Below, in pieces: positions 35,279-49,700 of a stretch of 64,000 bases of DNA. The notes beneath the pieces were generated by a model. It was not told where the DNA came from and searched no databases. It saw only the letters and a program-made list of their open reading frames with translations. The translations under genes and the position numbers were made by a program. Numbering within the stretch: position 1 is the first letter of the stretch; each line of letters starts with the position of its first letter. This stretch comes from Chamaelirium japonicum (taxonomy: Eukaryota; Streptophyta; Magnoliopsida; Liliales; Melanthiaceae). The DNA lies in contig CANTAL010000096.1 in NCBI GenBank assembly GCA_947650365.1, forward strand, positions 248,001 through 312,000, read 5' to 3'.

Positions 35279-35536
35279 GGGCCACCAGGCAGGGCTGGTG
35301 GGTCCCTCGGAAGCCTTCATGGGCCCACCGGGCAGGGCCGGTGGGTCCCGCTGTGGTACTCGGGGGCCCACCAGGCAGGGCTGGTGGGTCCCTCGGAAGC
35401 CTTCATGGGCCCACCGGGCAGGGCCGGTGGGTCCCGCTGTGATACTCGGGGGCCCACCAAGCAGGGCTGGTGGGTCCCTCGGAAGCCTTCATGGGCCCAC
35501 CGGGCAGGGCCGGTGGGTCCCGCTGTGATACTCGGG
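35279..35536. repeat. 86-bp GC-rich U3 repeats, three copies
   Basis: Units run 35279-35364, 35365-35450 and 35451-35536, with degenerate half units on each side. They have the same GCAGGG-loop stem-loops as in the 3' LTR. Copy number differs between the two LTRs of one insertion, so a unit was gained or lost after or during integration. Confidence 0.9.
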
Positions 35537-35644
35537 GGCTCACCAGGCAGGGCCGGTGGGTCCCGCTGTGGTCTTCGAGGGCCCACCAGGCAGGGCCGGT
35601 GGGTCTCGCTGTTTGCAGACTTCTTGCCAAAATTTGCACCTATA

Positions 35645-35649
35645 AATGT
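35645..35649. other. Target-site duplication, right copy (AATGT)
   Basis: An exact match to 22280-22284, followed directly by the satellite continuation ATCCATTCTAG. Confidence 0.95.
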
Positions 35650-38600
35650 ATCCATTCTAGTTCATTCGTACGATCCATTCTAATTCATTCGTACGATCCA
35701 TTCTAATCCATTTGTACGATCCATTCTAATTCATTCGTACAATCCATTCTATTTTATTCGTACGATCCATTCTTACTCATTCGTATGATCCATTCTAATT
35801 CATTCGCACGAATGTATTCATTCTAATTCATTCATACAATCCATTCTAATTCATTCCGTACGATCCATTCTAATTCATTCATACGATCCATTCTAATTCA
35901 TTCCCACGATCCATTCTAATTTATTCGTATGATCCATTCTAATTCATTCGTACGATCCATTCTAATTCATTCGTACGATCCATTCTAATTCATTCTAATT
36001 CATTCGTACGATCCATTCTAATTCATTCGTCCGATCCTACGAATGAATTAGAATAGATGGTGTGAAATAATTAGAATGGATTGTATGAATGAGTTAGAAT
36101 GAATTCGTACGATTCATTCGAATTCATTAGCACGATCCATTTTAATTCATTCATACGATCCATTCTAATTCATTCATACAATCCATTCTAATTCTTTCAC
36201 ACGATCCATTCTAATTCATTCGTAGGATCCATTCTAATTCATTCGTACAATCTATTCTATTTCATTCGTACGATCCATTCTTACTCATTCGTACGATCCA
36301 TTCTAATTCATTCGGACGAATGTATCCATTCTAATTTATTCGTACGATCCATTCTAATTCATTCGTACGATCCATTGTAATTCGTTCGTACGATCCATTC
36401 TAATTCATTCGTCCGATCCATTCTAATTTATTCGCACGAATGTATCCATTCTAATTCATTTGTACGATCCAGTCTAATTCATTCGTACGATCCATTCTAT
36501 TCTAGTTCATTCGTATGATCCATTCTAATTCATTCGTACGATCCATTCTAATTCATTCGCACGATCCATTCTAATTCATTTGAACGATCAATTCTAATTC
36601 ATTCGCACGAATGTATCCATTCTAATTCATTCGTACGATCCATTCTAATTCGTACGATCCATTCTAATTCATTCGCACGAATTTATCCATTCTAGTTCAT
36701 TCGTACGATCCATTCTAATTCATTCGTACGATCCATTCTAATTCATTCGCACGATCCATTCTAATTCATTCGTACGATCCATTCTAATTCATTCATACGA
36801 TCCATTCTAATTTATTCGCACGAATGTATCCATTCTAATTCATTCATACGATCCATTCTACTTCATTCATACTATCCGTTCTAATTCACTCATACGATCC
36901 ATTCTAATTCATTCATACGATCCATTCTAATTCATTTGCACGAATATATCCATTCTAATTCATTCGTACGATCCATTCTAATTGCTTCGTACGATCCATT
37001 CTAATTCATTCGTACGATCCATTCTATTTCATTCCTATGATCCATTGTAATTAATTCGTACGATCTATTCTAATTCATTCGTATGATTCATTCTAATTCA
37101 TTCGTACGATCCATTCTTACTCATTCGTACGATCCATTCTAATTCATTCATACAGTCCATTCTAATTCATTCCGTACGATCCATTCTAATTCATTCATAC
37201 GATCTATTCTTTCATACAATCCATTCTAATTCTTTCGTGCGAATGAATTAGAATGGATACCTTTGTGCATATGAATTAGAATGGTTCGTACGAATGAATT
37301 AGAATGGATCATATTAATGAATTAGAATGGATCGTATGAATGAATTAGAATGGATACATTCGTGCGAATGAATTAGAATGGATCGTGCGAATCAATTAGA
37401 CTGGATCGTGTGAATTAATTAGAATGGATCGTACGAATTAATTAGAATGGATACATTCGTGTGAATGAATTAGAATGGATTGTATGAATGAATTAGAATG
37501 GATCGTACGAATGAATTAGAATGGATCATACGAATTAATTAGAATGGATCATACGAATGAATTAGAATGGATCGTACGAATGAATTAGAATGGATCGTAC
37601 GAATGAATTAGAATGGATCGTACGAATGAATTAGAATGGATCGTGCGAATGAATTAGAATGGATCGTTCGAATGAATTAGAATGGATACATTTGTGTGAA
37701 TGAATTAGAATGGATCGTACAAATGAATTAGAATGGATCGTATGAATGAATTAGAATGGATCGTAGGAATGAATTAGAATGGATCGTGCAAATGAATTAG
37801 AATGGATCGTACGAATGAATTAGAATGGATCATGTGAAAGAATTAGAATGGATCGTACGAATGAATTAGAATGGATCGTGCGAATAAATTAGAATGGATC
37901 ATACGAATGAATTAGAATGGATACATTTGTGCGAATGAATTAGAATGGATCGTACGAATGAATTAGAATGGATCGTGCGAATGAATTAGAATGGATCGTA
38001 CGGATGAATTAGAATGGATCGTACGAATGAACTAGAATGGATACATTCATGCGAATGAATTAGAATGGATCGTACGAATGAATTAGAATGGATCGTACGA
38101 ATGAATTAGAATGGATCTTACGAATGAATTAGAATGGATCGTACGAATGAATTAGAATGGATACATTTGTGCGAATGAATTAGAATGGATAGTACGAATG
38201 AATTAGAATGGATCGTATGAATGAATTAGAATGGATCATACGAATGAATTAGAATGGATCGTGCGAATGAATTAGAATAGATCGTACGAATGAATTAGAA
38301 TGGATCATGTGAAAGAATTAGAATGGATCATACGAATGAATTAGAATGGATCGTGCGAATGAATTAGAATGGATCGTATGAATGAATTAGAATAGATTTT
38401 GTGAATGAATTAGAACTGATCGTACGAATGAATTAGAATGGATCGTACGAATGAATTAGAATGGATACATTTGTGTGAATGAATTAGAATGGATCGTACG
38501 AATGAATTAGAATGGATCGTATGAATGAATTAGAATGGATACATTCGTGCGAATGAATTGGAATGGATCGTGCGAATGAATTAGAATGGATACATTCGTG

Positions 38601-41600
38601 CGAATGAATTAGAATGGATTGTATGAATGAATTAGAATGGATCGTACGAATGAATTAGAATGGATCATACGAATTAATTAGAATGGATCATACGAATGAA
38701 TTAGAATGGATCGTACGAATGAATTAGAATTGATCGTACGAATGAACTAGAATGGATCGTACGAATGAAATAGAATAGATTGTACGAATGAATTAGAATG
38801 GATTCGTACGAATGAATTAGAATGGATACATTCGTGCGAATGAATTAGAATGGATACATTCGTGCGAAAGAATTAGAATAGATCGTATGAATAAATTAGA
38901 ATGGATCCTATGAATGAATTAGAATGGATCGTGCGAATGAATTAGAATGGATAGTACAAATGAATTAGAATGGATCGTGCGAATGAATTAGGATTGATCG
39001 AACGAATGAATTAGAATGCATCGTACGAAAGAATTAGAATGGATATATTAATGCGAATGAATTAGAATAGATCGTATGAATGAATTAGAATGGATCGTCC
39101 GAATGAATTAGAATGGATCATACGAATGCATTCTAATTCCTTAGTACGATCCATTCTATTTCATTTGTACGATCCATTCTATTTCATTCGTATGATCCAT
39201 TCTAATTCCTTCGTACGATCCATTCTAATTCCTTCGTATCCATTCTAATTCACTCATACGATCCATTCTAATCCATTCGTACGATCCATTCTAATTCATT
39301 CGCATGAATGTACATTCGTGCGAATGAATTAGAATGGATCGTACGAATGAATTAGAATGGATCGTAAATGGATTGTACGAATGAATTAGAATGGATCGTA
39401 CGAATGAATTAGAATGGATACATTCGTGCGAATGAATTAGAATGGATCGGACGAATGAATTAGAATGGATCGTACGAATGAATTAGAATGTATCGTACGA
39501 ATGGATTAGAATGGATCTTACGAATGGATTAGAATGGATACCTTTGTGCATATGAATTAGAATGGATCGTATGAAAGAATGGATTAGAATGGATTAGAAT
39601 GGATCGTACGAATGAATTAGAATAGATCATAGGAATGAATTAGAATGGATCGTGCAAATGAATTAGAATGGATACATTCGTGCGAATAAATTAGAATGGA
39701 TTGTATGAATGAATTAGAATGGATATGAAGGAATTAGAATGGATCGTACGAAGGAATTAGAATGGATCATACGAATGAAATAGAATGGATCGTACGAAGG
39801 AATTAGAATGGATCGTACGAAGGAATTAGAATGGATCGTACGAAAGAACTAGAATGGATCGTACGAATAAATTAGAATGGATATATTCGTGCAAATGAAT
39901 TAGAATGGATCGTATGAATGAATTAGAATGGATCATATGAGTGAATTAGAATGGATCATACGAATGAATTAGAATGGATCGTATGAATGAATTAGAATGG
40001 ATCGTGCGAAAGAATTAGAATGCATTGTATGAATGAATTAGAATGGATCGTATGAATGAATTAGAATGGATCATGCGAATGAATTCGAATGGATCGCGTG
40101 ATCCATTCGAATAGAATGGATCTTATGAATGAATTAGAATGGATCGGGCGAATGAATTAGAATGGATCGTATGAATGAATTAGAATGGATCGTGTGAATG
40201 AATTAGAATGGATCGTACGAATGAATTAGAATGGATCGTACGAATGAATTAGAATGGATCATACGAATGAGTAAGATTGGATCATATGAATGAAATAGAA
40301 TGGATTGTACGAATGAATTAGAATAGATACATTCATGCGAATGAATTAGAATGGATCGGACGATTGAATTAGAATGGATCGTACGATTAATTCTAATTCA
40401 TTCGTACGATCCATTCTAATACATTCATACGATTCATGCTAATTCATTCGCACGATCCATTCTAATTCATTCGTACGATCCATTCTTATTCATTCATACG
40501 ATCCATTCTAATTCATTCGCACAATCCATTCTAATTCATTCGTACAATCCATTCTAATTCATTCGTATGATCCATTCTAACTCATTCGGTGGATCCATTC
40601 TAATTCATTCGTACGATCCATTCTAATTCATTCCCACGATCCATTCTAATTTATTCGTACGATCCATTCTAATTCATTCGTACGATCTATTCTAATTCAT
40701 TCGCACGAATGTAACCATTCTAATTCATTCATATGATTCATTCTAATTCATTCGTATGAGCTATTCTAATTCATTCGTACGATCCATTCTAATTCATTCG
40801 TACGATCCATTGTAATTCATTCATATAATCCATTTAGATTCATTCGCACAAATGTATCCATTCAAATTCATTCATACGATCCATTCTAATTCATTCGTAC
40901 GATCCATTCTAATTCATTCATACGATCTATTCTAATTCATTCCTACAATCCATTCTAATTCTTTCACACGATCCATTCTAATTCATTCGTACGATCTATT
41001 CTAATTCATTCGTACGATCCATTCTAATTCACTCATACGATCCATTCTAATACATTCATACGATCCATTCTAATTCATTTGCACGAATATATCCATTCTA
41101 ATTCATTCGTACGATCCATTCTAATTCATTCATACGATCCATTCTAATTCGTTTGCACGAATATATCCATTCTAATTCATTCGTACGATCCATTCTAATT
41201 CCTTCGTACGATCCATTCTAATTCGTTCGTACGATCCATTTTAATTCATTCGTACGATCCATTCTAATTCGATAATATGATCCATTCTAATTCATTCGTA
41301 CGATCCATTCTAATGAATTAGAATTGATCGTACGAATGAAATAGAATGGATTGCACGAATGATTTAGAATGGATCGTACGAATGAATTAGAATGGATCGT
41401 GTGAAAGAATTAGAATGGATTGTATGAATGAATTAGAATGGATCGTACGAATGAATTAGAATGGATCTTACAAATGAATTAAAATGGATTAGAATGGATT
41501 GTGCGAATGAATTAGAATGGATCGTATGAATGAATAAGAATGGATCGTACGAATGAATTAGAATGGATCGTACGAATGTATTAGAATGGATCGTACGAAT

Positions 41601-42874
41601 GAATTAGAATGGATCATATTAATGAATTAGAATGGATCGTACGAATGAATTAGAATGGATACATTCGTGCGAATGAATTAGAATGGATCGTGCACGAATG
41701 AGTAAGAATAAATTAGAATGGATCATACGAATGAATTAGAATGGATCGTACGAAGGAATTAGTATAGATCGTGTGAAAGAATTAGAATGGATTGTATGAA
41801 TGAATTACAATGAATTCGTACTATCCATTCGAATTCATTCGCACGATCCATTCTAATTGATTCATACGATCCATTCTAATTCATTCATACAATCCAGTCT
41901 AATTCTTTCACACGATCCATTCTAATTCATTCGTAGGATCCATTCTAATTCATTCGTACAATCTATTCTATTTCATTCGTACGATCAATTCTTACTCATT
42001 CGTATGATCCATTCTAATTCATTCGGACGAATGTATCCATTCTAATTTATTCCTACGATCCATTCTAATTCATTCATACGATCCATTCTAATTCATTCGT
42101 ACGATCCATTCTAATTCATTCGTCCGATCCATTCTAATTTATTCGCACGATTGTATCCATTCTAATTCATTCGTACGATCCATTCTAATTCATTCGTACG
42201 ATCCATTCTAATTCATTCGCACAATCCATTCTAATTCATTCGCATGAATGTATCCATTCTAAATCATTCGTACAATCCATTCTATTTCATTCGTACGATC
42301 CATTCTTACTCATTGTATGAATGAATTAGAATGGATCCTACGAATGAATTAGAATGGATCGTGTGAAAGAATTAGAATGGATTGTATGAATGAATTTGAA
42401 TGGATCATATGAATGAATTAGAATGGATTGTACGAATGAATTAGAATGGATACATTCGTGCGAATGAATTAGAATTGATCGTACGAATGAATTAGAATGG
42501 ATCGTGCGAATGAATTAGAATGGATCGTACGAATGAATTAGAATGGATCGTACGAATGAACTAGAATGGATACATTCGTGCGAATAAATTAGAATTGATC
42601 GTACGAATGAATTAGAATGGATCTTACGAATGAATTAGAATGGATCGTACGAATGAATTAGAATGGATAGTGCGAATGAATTAGAATCGATCGTACGAAT
42701 GAATTAGAATGGATCGTCCAAATGAATTAGAATGGATCATACGAATAAGTAAGAATGGATCGTACAAATGAAATAGAATGGATTGTACGAATGAATTAGA
42801 ATGGATCCTACAAATGAATTAGAATAGATCGTGTGAAAGAATTAGAATGGATTGTATGAATGAATTAGAATGAA
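35650..42874. repeat. Satellite array, section 6 (after the retrotransposon)
   Basis: The same satellite resumes in the minus orientation that was interrupted at 22279. Approximate blocks are minus 35650-36034, plus 36036-36102, minus 36103-37237, plus 37239-39129, minus 39130-39312, plus 39313-40387, minus 40389-41314, plus 41315-41815, minus 41816-42315 and plus 42316-42874. The switch at 37238 (TTCTTTCGTGCGAATG) recurs at 45918 and 49851. No gene is visible. Confidence 0.95.
40389..40880. repeat. Dispersed satellite module (copies at 19.0, 40.4 and 60.1 kb)
   Basis: The module carries the same order of rare variants in each copy: TACATTC..GATTCATGC, CTCATTCGGTGGATCC (about 19213, 40581 and 60235), CATTCCCACGATCC, ATGTAACC (ATGTAATC in the 19-kb copy), CGTATGAGCTATTC and CCATTTAGATT. 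A truncated version with the last three features ends at the strand switch at 2382. Shorter fragments with the TACATTC/GATTCATGC start lie at 15187, 46641 and 50455. The copies lie on both sides of the retrotransposon, so the module spread before or independently of that insertion. Confidence 0.78.
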
Positions 42875-45800
42875 TTCGTACGATCCATTCGAATTCATTC
42901 GCACGATCCATTCTAATTCATTCATACGATCCATTCTAATTCATTCATACAATCCATTCTAATTCACTCATACGATCTATTCTATTTCATTCGTACGATC
43001 CATTCTTACTCATTCGTATGATCCATTCTAATTCATTCGGACAAATGTATCCAGTCTAATTTATTCGTACGATCTATTCTAATTCATTCGTACGATCCAT
43101 TCTAATTCATTCGTACGATCCATTCTAATTCATTCGTCCGATCCATTCTAATTCATTCACACAAATGTATCCATTCTAATTCATTCGTATGATCCATTCT
43201 AATTCATTCGTACGATCCATTCTAATTCATTCGTTAGATCTATTCTAATTCATTCGTACGATCCATTCTAATTCATTCGTATGATCCATTCTAATTCATT
43301 CGCACGAATGTATCCATTCTAGTTCATTCGTACGATCCATTCTAATTCATTCGTACGATCCATTCTAATTCATTCGCACGATCCATTCTAATTCATTCGT
43401 ACGATCCATTCTCATTCATTCGTCCGATCCATTCTAATTTATTTGCACGAATGTATCCATTCTAATTCATTCGTACGATCCATTCTAATTCTTTCACACG
43501 ATCCATTCTAATTCATTCGTACGATCCATTCTAGTTCATTCGCACGATCCATTCTAATTCATTCGTACGAACCATTCTAATTCATTCATACGATCCATTC
43601 TAATTAATTCGTACGATCCATTCTAATTCATTCGCACAAATGTATCCATTCTAATTCATTCGTACGATCCATTCTAATTCATTCGCATGATCTATTCTAA
43701 TTCATTCGTACGATCCATTCTAATTCATTCGTACGATCCATTCTAATTCATTCGTACGATCCATTCTAATTAATTCGTATGATCCATTCTAATTCATTCG
43801 TACAATCCATTCTAATTCATTCATACAATCCATTCTAATTCATTCGCACGAATGTATCCATTCTAATTAATTCGTACGATCCATTCTAATTCATTCGTAT
43901 GATCTATTCTTATTCATTCGCATAATCCAGTCTAATTGATTCGCACGATCCATTCTAATTGATTCGCACGAATGTATCCATTCTAATTCATTCGTACGAT
44001 CCATTCTAATTCATTAATATGATCCATTCTAATTCATTCGTACGATCCACTCTAATTCATATGCACAAAGGTATCCATTCTAATTCATTCGTACGATCCA
44101 TTCTAATGCATTCATACGATCCATTCTAATTCATTCGTACGATCCATTCTAATTCATTCGTACGATCCATTCTAATTCATTCGCACAATCTATTCTAATT
44201 CATTCGTACGATCCATTCTAATTCATTCGTACGATCCATTCTAATTCATTCATACAATCCATTCTAATTTATTCGCACGAATGTATTCATTCTAATTCAT
44301 TCGTACGATCCATTCTAATTCATTAATATGATCCATTCTAATTCATTCGTACGATCCCTTCTAATTCATTCGTAGGATCCATTCTAATTCATTCATACGA
44401 TCCATTCTAATTCATTCGCACAATCAATTCTAATTCATTCATACGATCCGTTCTAATTCATTCGCACGAATGTATCGATTCTAATTCATTCATACGATCC
44501 ATTCTACTTCATTCGTACGATCCATTCTTACTCATTCGTATGATCCATTCTAATTCAATCGTACGATCCATTCTAATTCATTCGTACGATCCATTCTAAT
44601 TCCTTCGTACGATCCATTCTAATTCATTCGTACGATCCATTCTAATTCATTCGTACGATCCATTCTAATTCCTTCGTACGATCCATTCTAATTCATTCGT
44701 ACGATCCATTCTAATTCAATCGCGCAATCTATTCTAATTCAATCGTACGATCCATTCTAATTCATTCGTACGATCCATTCTAATTTATTCATACAATCCA
44801 TTCTAATTTATTCGCACGAATGTATCCATTCTAATTCATTCATACGATCCATTCTAATTCATTAATATGATCCATTCTAATTCATTCGTACGATCCATTC
44901 AAATTCATTCGTAGGATCCATTCTAATTCATTCGTACGATCCATTCTAATTCATTCGCACAATCAATTCTAATTCATTCATACGATCCATTCTAATTCAT
45001 TCGCACGAATGTATCCATTTTAATTCTTTCATACGATCCATTCTACTTCATTCGTACTATCCGTTCTAATTCACTCATACGATCCATTCTAATTCATTCG
45101 TACGATCTATTCTAATTCATTCACACGAATGTATCCATTCTAATTTATTCGTACGATCCATTCTAATTCATTCGCACGAATGTAACCATTCTAATTCATT
45201 CATTTGATCCATTCTAATTCATTCGTACGATCCATTCTAATTCATTCGTCCGATCCATTCTAATCCATTCGCACGAATGTATCCATTCTAATTCATTCGT
45301 ACGATCCATTCTAATTCATTCGCACGATCCATTCTAATCCATTCGTACGATCCATTCTAATTCATTCGTACAATCCATTCTAATTCATTCGCTCGAATGT
45401 ATCCATTCTAATCCATTCGTACGATCCATTCTAATCCATTCGTACGATCCATTCTAATTCATTCGCATGAATGTAACCATTCTAATTCATTCATTTGATC
45501 CATTCTAATTCATTCGTACGATCCATTCTAATTCATTCGTCCGATTCATTCTAATTCATTCGCACGAATGTATCCATTCTAATTCATTCGCACGATCCAT
45601 TCTAATTCATTCGTACGATCCATTCTAATTCATTCGTACGAATCATTCTAATTCATTCGTAGGATCCATTCTAATTCATTCGTACAATTTATTCTATTTC
45701 ATTCGTACGATCTATTCTTACTCATTCGTATGATCCATTCTAATTCATTCGGACGAATGTATCCATTCTAATTTATTCGTATGATCCATTCTAATTCATT

Positions 45801-46767
45801 CGTACGATCCATTCTTACTCCTTCGTACGATCCATTCTAATTCCTTCGTACGACCCATTCTAATTCATTCGCACGATCCATTCTAATTCTTTCATACAAT
45901 CCATTCTAATTCTTTCGTGCGAATGAATTAGAATGGATACCTTTGTGCATATGAATTAAAATGGATCGTACGAATGAATTAGAATGGATACATTCGTGCG
46001 AATGAATTAGAATGGATCGTGCGAATGAATTAGAATGGATCGTGCGAATCGATTAGAATGGATCGTACGAATGAATTAGAATGGATCGTGCGAATGAATT
46101 AGAATGGATCGTATGAATGAATTAGAATAAATTTTGTGAATGAATTAGAACTGATCGTACGAATGAATTAAAATGGATCGTACGAATGAATTAGAATGGA
46201 TACATTTGTGCGAATGAATTAGAATGGATCGTACGAATGAATTAGAACAGATCGTATGAATGAATTAGAATGGATACATTCGTGAGAATGAATTAGAATG
46301 GATCGTGCGAATCCATTAGACTGGATCGTGCGAATGAATAAGAATGGATCATACGAATGAATTAGAATGGATCGTACGAATTAATTAGAATGGATTCATT
46401 CGTGCGAATGAATTAGAATGGATTGTATGAATGAATTAGAATGGATCGTACGAATGAATTAGAATGGATCATACGAATTAATTAGAATGGATCATACGAA
46501 TGAATTAGAATGGATCGTACGAATGAATTAGAATGGATCGTACGAATGAAATAGAATGGATCGTACGAATGAACTAGAATGGATACATTCGTGCGAATGA
46601 ATTAGAATGGATCGTACAAATGAATTAGAATGGATCGTACGATTCATTCTAATTCATTCGTACTATCCATTCTAATACATTCGTACGATTCATGCTAATT
46701 CATTCGCATGATCCATTAGAATGGATCGTGTGAAAGAATTAGAATGGATTTTATGAATGAATTAGAA
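42871..46767. repeat. 3.9-kb higher-order satellite repeat, copy 1
   Basis: The unit starts at the TGAATTCGTA junction and contains a long minus block (42875-45917), a plus block (45919-46640), a short minus block (46641-46716) and a short plus block (46717-46772). Copy 2 follows directly. Shared landmarks are TCGTTAGATC (43231 and 47307), ATGCACAAAGGTATCC (44061 and 48017), CTTTGTGCATATG (45941 and 49874) and the CATTCGCATGATCC switch (46701 and 50514). The offset falls from 4,076 to 3,813 bp along the unit, so monomers were gained or lost after duplication. Confidence 0.88.
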
Positions 46768-49700
46768 TGAATTCGTACGATCCATTCGAATTCATTCGCA
46801 CGATCCATTCTAATTCATTCATACAATCCATTCTAATTCATTCATACAATCCATTCTAATTCTTTCACACGATCCATTCTAATTCATTCGTAGGATCCAT
46901 TCTAATTCATTCGTACAATCTATTCTATTTCATTCGTACGATCCATTCTTACTCATTCGTATGATCCATTCTAATTCATTCGGACGATCCATTCTAGTTC
47001 ATTCGTACGATCCATTCTAATTCATTCGTACGATCCATTCTAATTCATTCGTACCATCCATACTAATTCATTCGTACGATCCATACTAATTCATTCGCAC
47101 AATCTATTCTAATTCATTCGTACGATCCATTCTAATTCATTCGTACGATCCATTCTAATTCATTCGTACGATCCATTCTAATTCATTCGTACGATCCATT
47201 CTAATTCATTCGTCCGATCCATTCTAATTCATTCGCACGAATGTATCCATTCTAATTCATTCGTATGATCCATTCTAATTCATTCGTACGATCCATTCTA
47301 ATTCATTCGTTAGATCCATTCTAATTCATTCGTACGATCCATTCTAATTCATTCGTACGATCCATTTTAATTCATTCGCACGAATGTATCCATTCTAGTT
47401 CATTCGTACGATCCATTCTAATTCATTCGTACGATCCATTCTAATTCATTCGCACGATCCATTCTAATTCATTCGTACGATCCATTCTCATTCATTCGTC
47501 CGATCCATTCTAATTTATTCGCACGAATGTATCCATTCTAATTCATTCGTACGATCCATTCTAATTCTTTCACACGATCCATTCTAATTCATTCGTACGA
47601 TCCATTCTAATTCATTCGCACGATCCATTCTAATTCATTCGCATGATCTATTCTAATTCATTCGTACGATCCATTCTAATTCATTCGTACGATCCATTCT
47701 AATTCATTCGTACGATCCATTCTAATTAATTCGTATGATCCATTCTAATTCATTCGTACAATCCATTCTAATTCATTCATACAATCCATTCTAATTCATT
47801 CGCACGAATGTATCCATTCTAATTAATTCGTACGATCCATTCTAATTCATTCGTATGATCTATTCTTATTCATTCGCATAATCCAGTCTAATTGATTCGC
47901 ACGATCCATTCTAATTGATTCGCACGAATGTATCCATTCTAATTCATTCGTACGATCCATTCTAATTCATTAATATGATCCATTCTAATTCATTCGTACG
48001 ATCCACTCTAATTCATATGCACAAAGGTATCCATTCTAATTCATTCGTACGATCCATTCTAATTCATTCATACGATCCATTCTAATTCATTTGTACGATC
48101 CAATCTAATTCATTCGTACGATCCTTTCTAATTCATTCGCGCAATCTATTCTAATTCATTCGTACGATCCATTCTAATTCATTCGTACGATCCATTCTAA
48201 TTCATTCATACAATCCATTCTAATTTATTCGCACGAATGTATTCATTCTAATTCATTCGTACGATCCATTCTAATTCATTAATATGATCCATTCTAATTC
48301 ATTCGTACGATCCCTTCTAATTCATTCGTAGGATCCATTCTAATTCATTCGTACGATCCATTCTAATTCATTCGCACAATCAATTCTAATTCATTCATAC
48401 GATCCATTCTAATTCATTCGCACGAATGTATCCATTCTAATTCATTCATACGATCCATTCTACTTCATTCGTACGATCCATTCTTACTCATTCGTATGAT
48501 CCATTCTAATTCAATCGTACGATCCATTCTAATTCATTCGTACGATCCATTCTAATTCCTTCGTACGATCCATTCTAATTCATTCGTACGATCCATTCTA
48601 ATTCATTCGTACGATCCATTCTAATTCCTTCGTACGATCCATTCTAATTCATTCGTACGATCCATTCTAATTCATTCGCGCAATCTATTCTAATTCAATC
48701 GTACGATCCATTCTAATTCATTCGTACGATCCATTCTAATTCATTCATACAATCCATTCTAATTTATTTGCACGAATGTATCTATTCTAATTCATTCGTA
48801 CGATCCATTCTAATTCATTAATATGATCCATTCTAATTCATTCGTACGATCCATTCTAATTCATTCGTAGGATCCATTCTAATTCATTCGCACAATCAAT
48901 TCTAATTCATTCATACGATCCATTCTAATTCATTCGCACGAATGTATCCATTTTAATTCATTCATACGATCCATTCTACTTCATTCGTACTATCCGTTCT
49001 AATTCACTCATACGATCCATTCTAATTCATTCGTACGATCTACTCTAATTCATTCACACGAATGTATCCATTCTAATTTATTCGTACGATCCATTCTAAT
49101 TCATTCGCACGAATGTAACTATTCTAATTCATTCATTTGATCCATTCTAATTCATTCGTACGATCCATTCTAATTCATTCGTCCGATCCATTCTAATCCA
49201 TTCGCACGAATGTATCCATTCTAATTCATTCGTACGATCCGTTCTAATTCATTCGCACGATCCATTCTAATCCATTCGTACGATCCATTCTAATTCATTC
49301 GTACGATCCATTCTAATTCATTCGCTCGAATGTATCCATTCTAATCCATTCGTACGATCCATTCTAATCCATTCGTACGATCCATTCTAATTCATTCGCA
49401 TGAATGTAACCATTCTAATTCATTCATTTGATCCATTCTAATTCATTCGTACGATCCATTCTAATTCATTCGTCCGATCCATTCTAATTCATTCGCACGA
49501 ATGTATCCATTCTAATTCATTCGCACGATCCATTCTAATTCATTCGTACGATCCATTCTAATTCATTCGTACGAACCATTCTAATTCATTCGTAGGATCC
49601 ATTCTAATTCATTCGTACAATCTATTCTATTTCATTCGTACGATCTATTCTTACTCATTCGTATGATCCATTCTAATTCATTCGGACGAATGTATCCATT

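Larger units (their letters stand above)
22285..35644 (-). mobile_element. Tat-lineage Ty3/gypsy LTR retrotransposon with antisense gene
   Basis: This 13,360-bp element has two LTRs (835 and 922 bp), TSD AATGT, a PBS next to the 5' LTR and a polypurine tract next to the 3' LTR. The order gag, protease, RT, RNase H, second RNase H, integrase is on the minus strand. Placement in Tat (Ogre/Retand/Grande-like) rests on three things: the second RNase H after a degenerate first one, an extra antisense ORF between integrase and the 3' LTR, and tandem repeats in the 3' untranslated part. There is no chromodomain after the integrase, which excludes chromovirus families. Four in-frame stop codons break the gag-pol frame, and the antisense gene probably carries a frameshift. 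Trans-mobilisation by intact relatives remains possible because the LTRs, PBS and PPT are largely intact. The first LTR dinucleotide of the 5' LTR is TA instead of TG. Confidence 0.95.
34723..35644 (-). repeat. 5' LTR
   Basis: This 922-bp LTR is about 99% identical to the 3' LTR outside the repeat copy-number difference. The visible substitutions (GG/AA near 35037, C/T near 35248, A/G and T/C in the GC repeats, terminal C/T at 35643) are all transitions. In element orientation it starts TATAGG where the other LTR starts TGTAGG, so the terminal TG is mutated. It has three 86-bp U3 units against two in the 3' LTR, accounting for 86 of the 87 extra bases. Confidence 0.95.
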
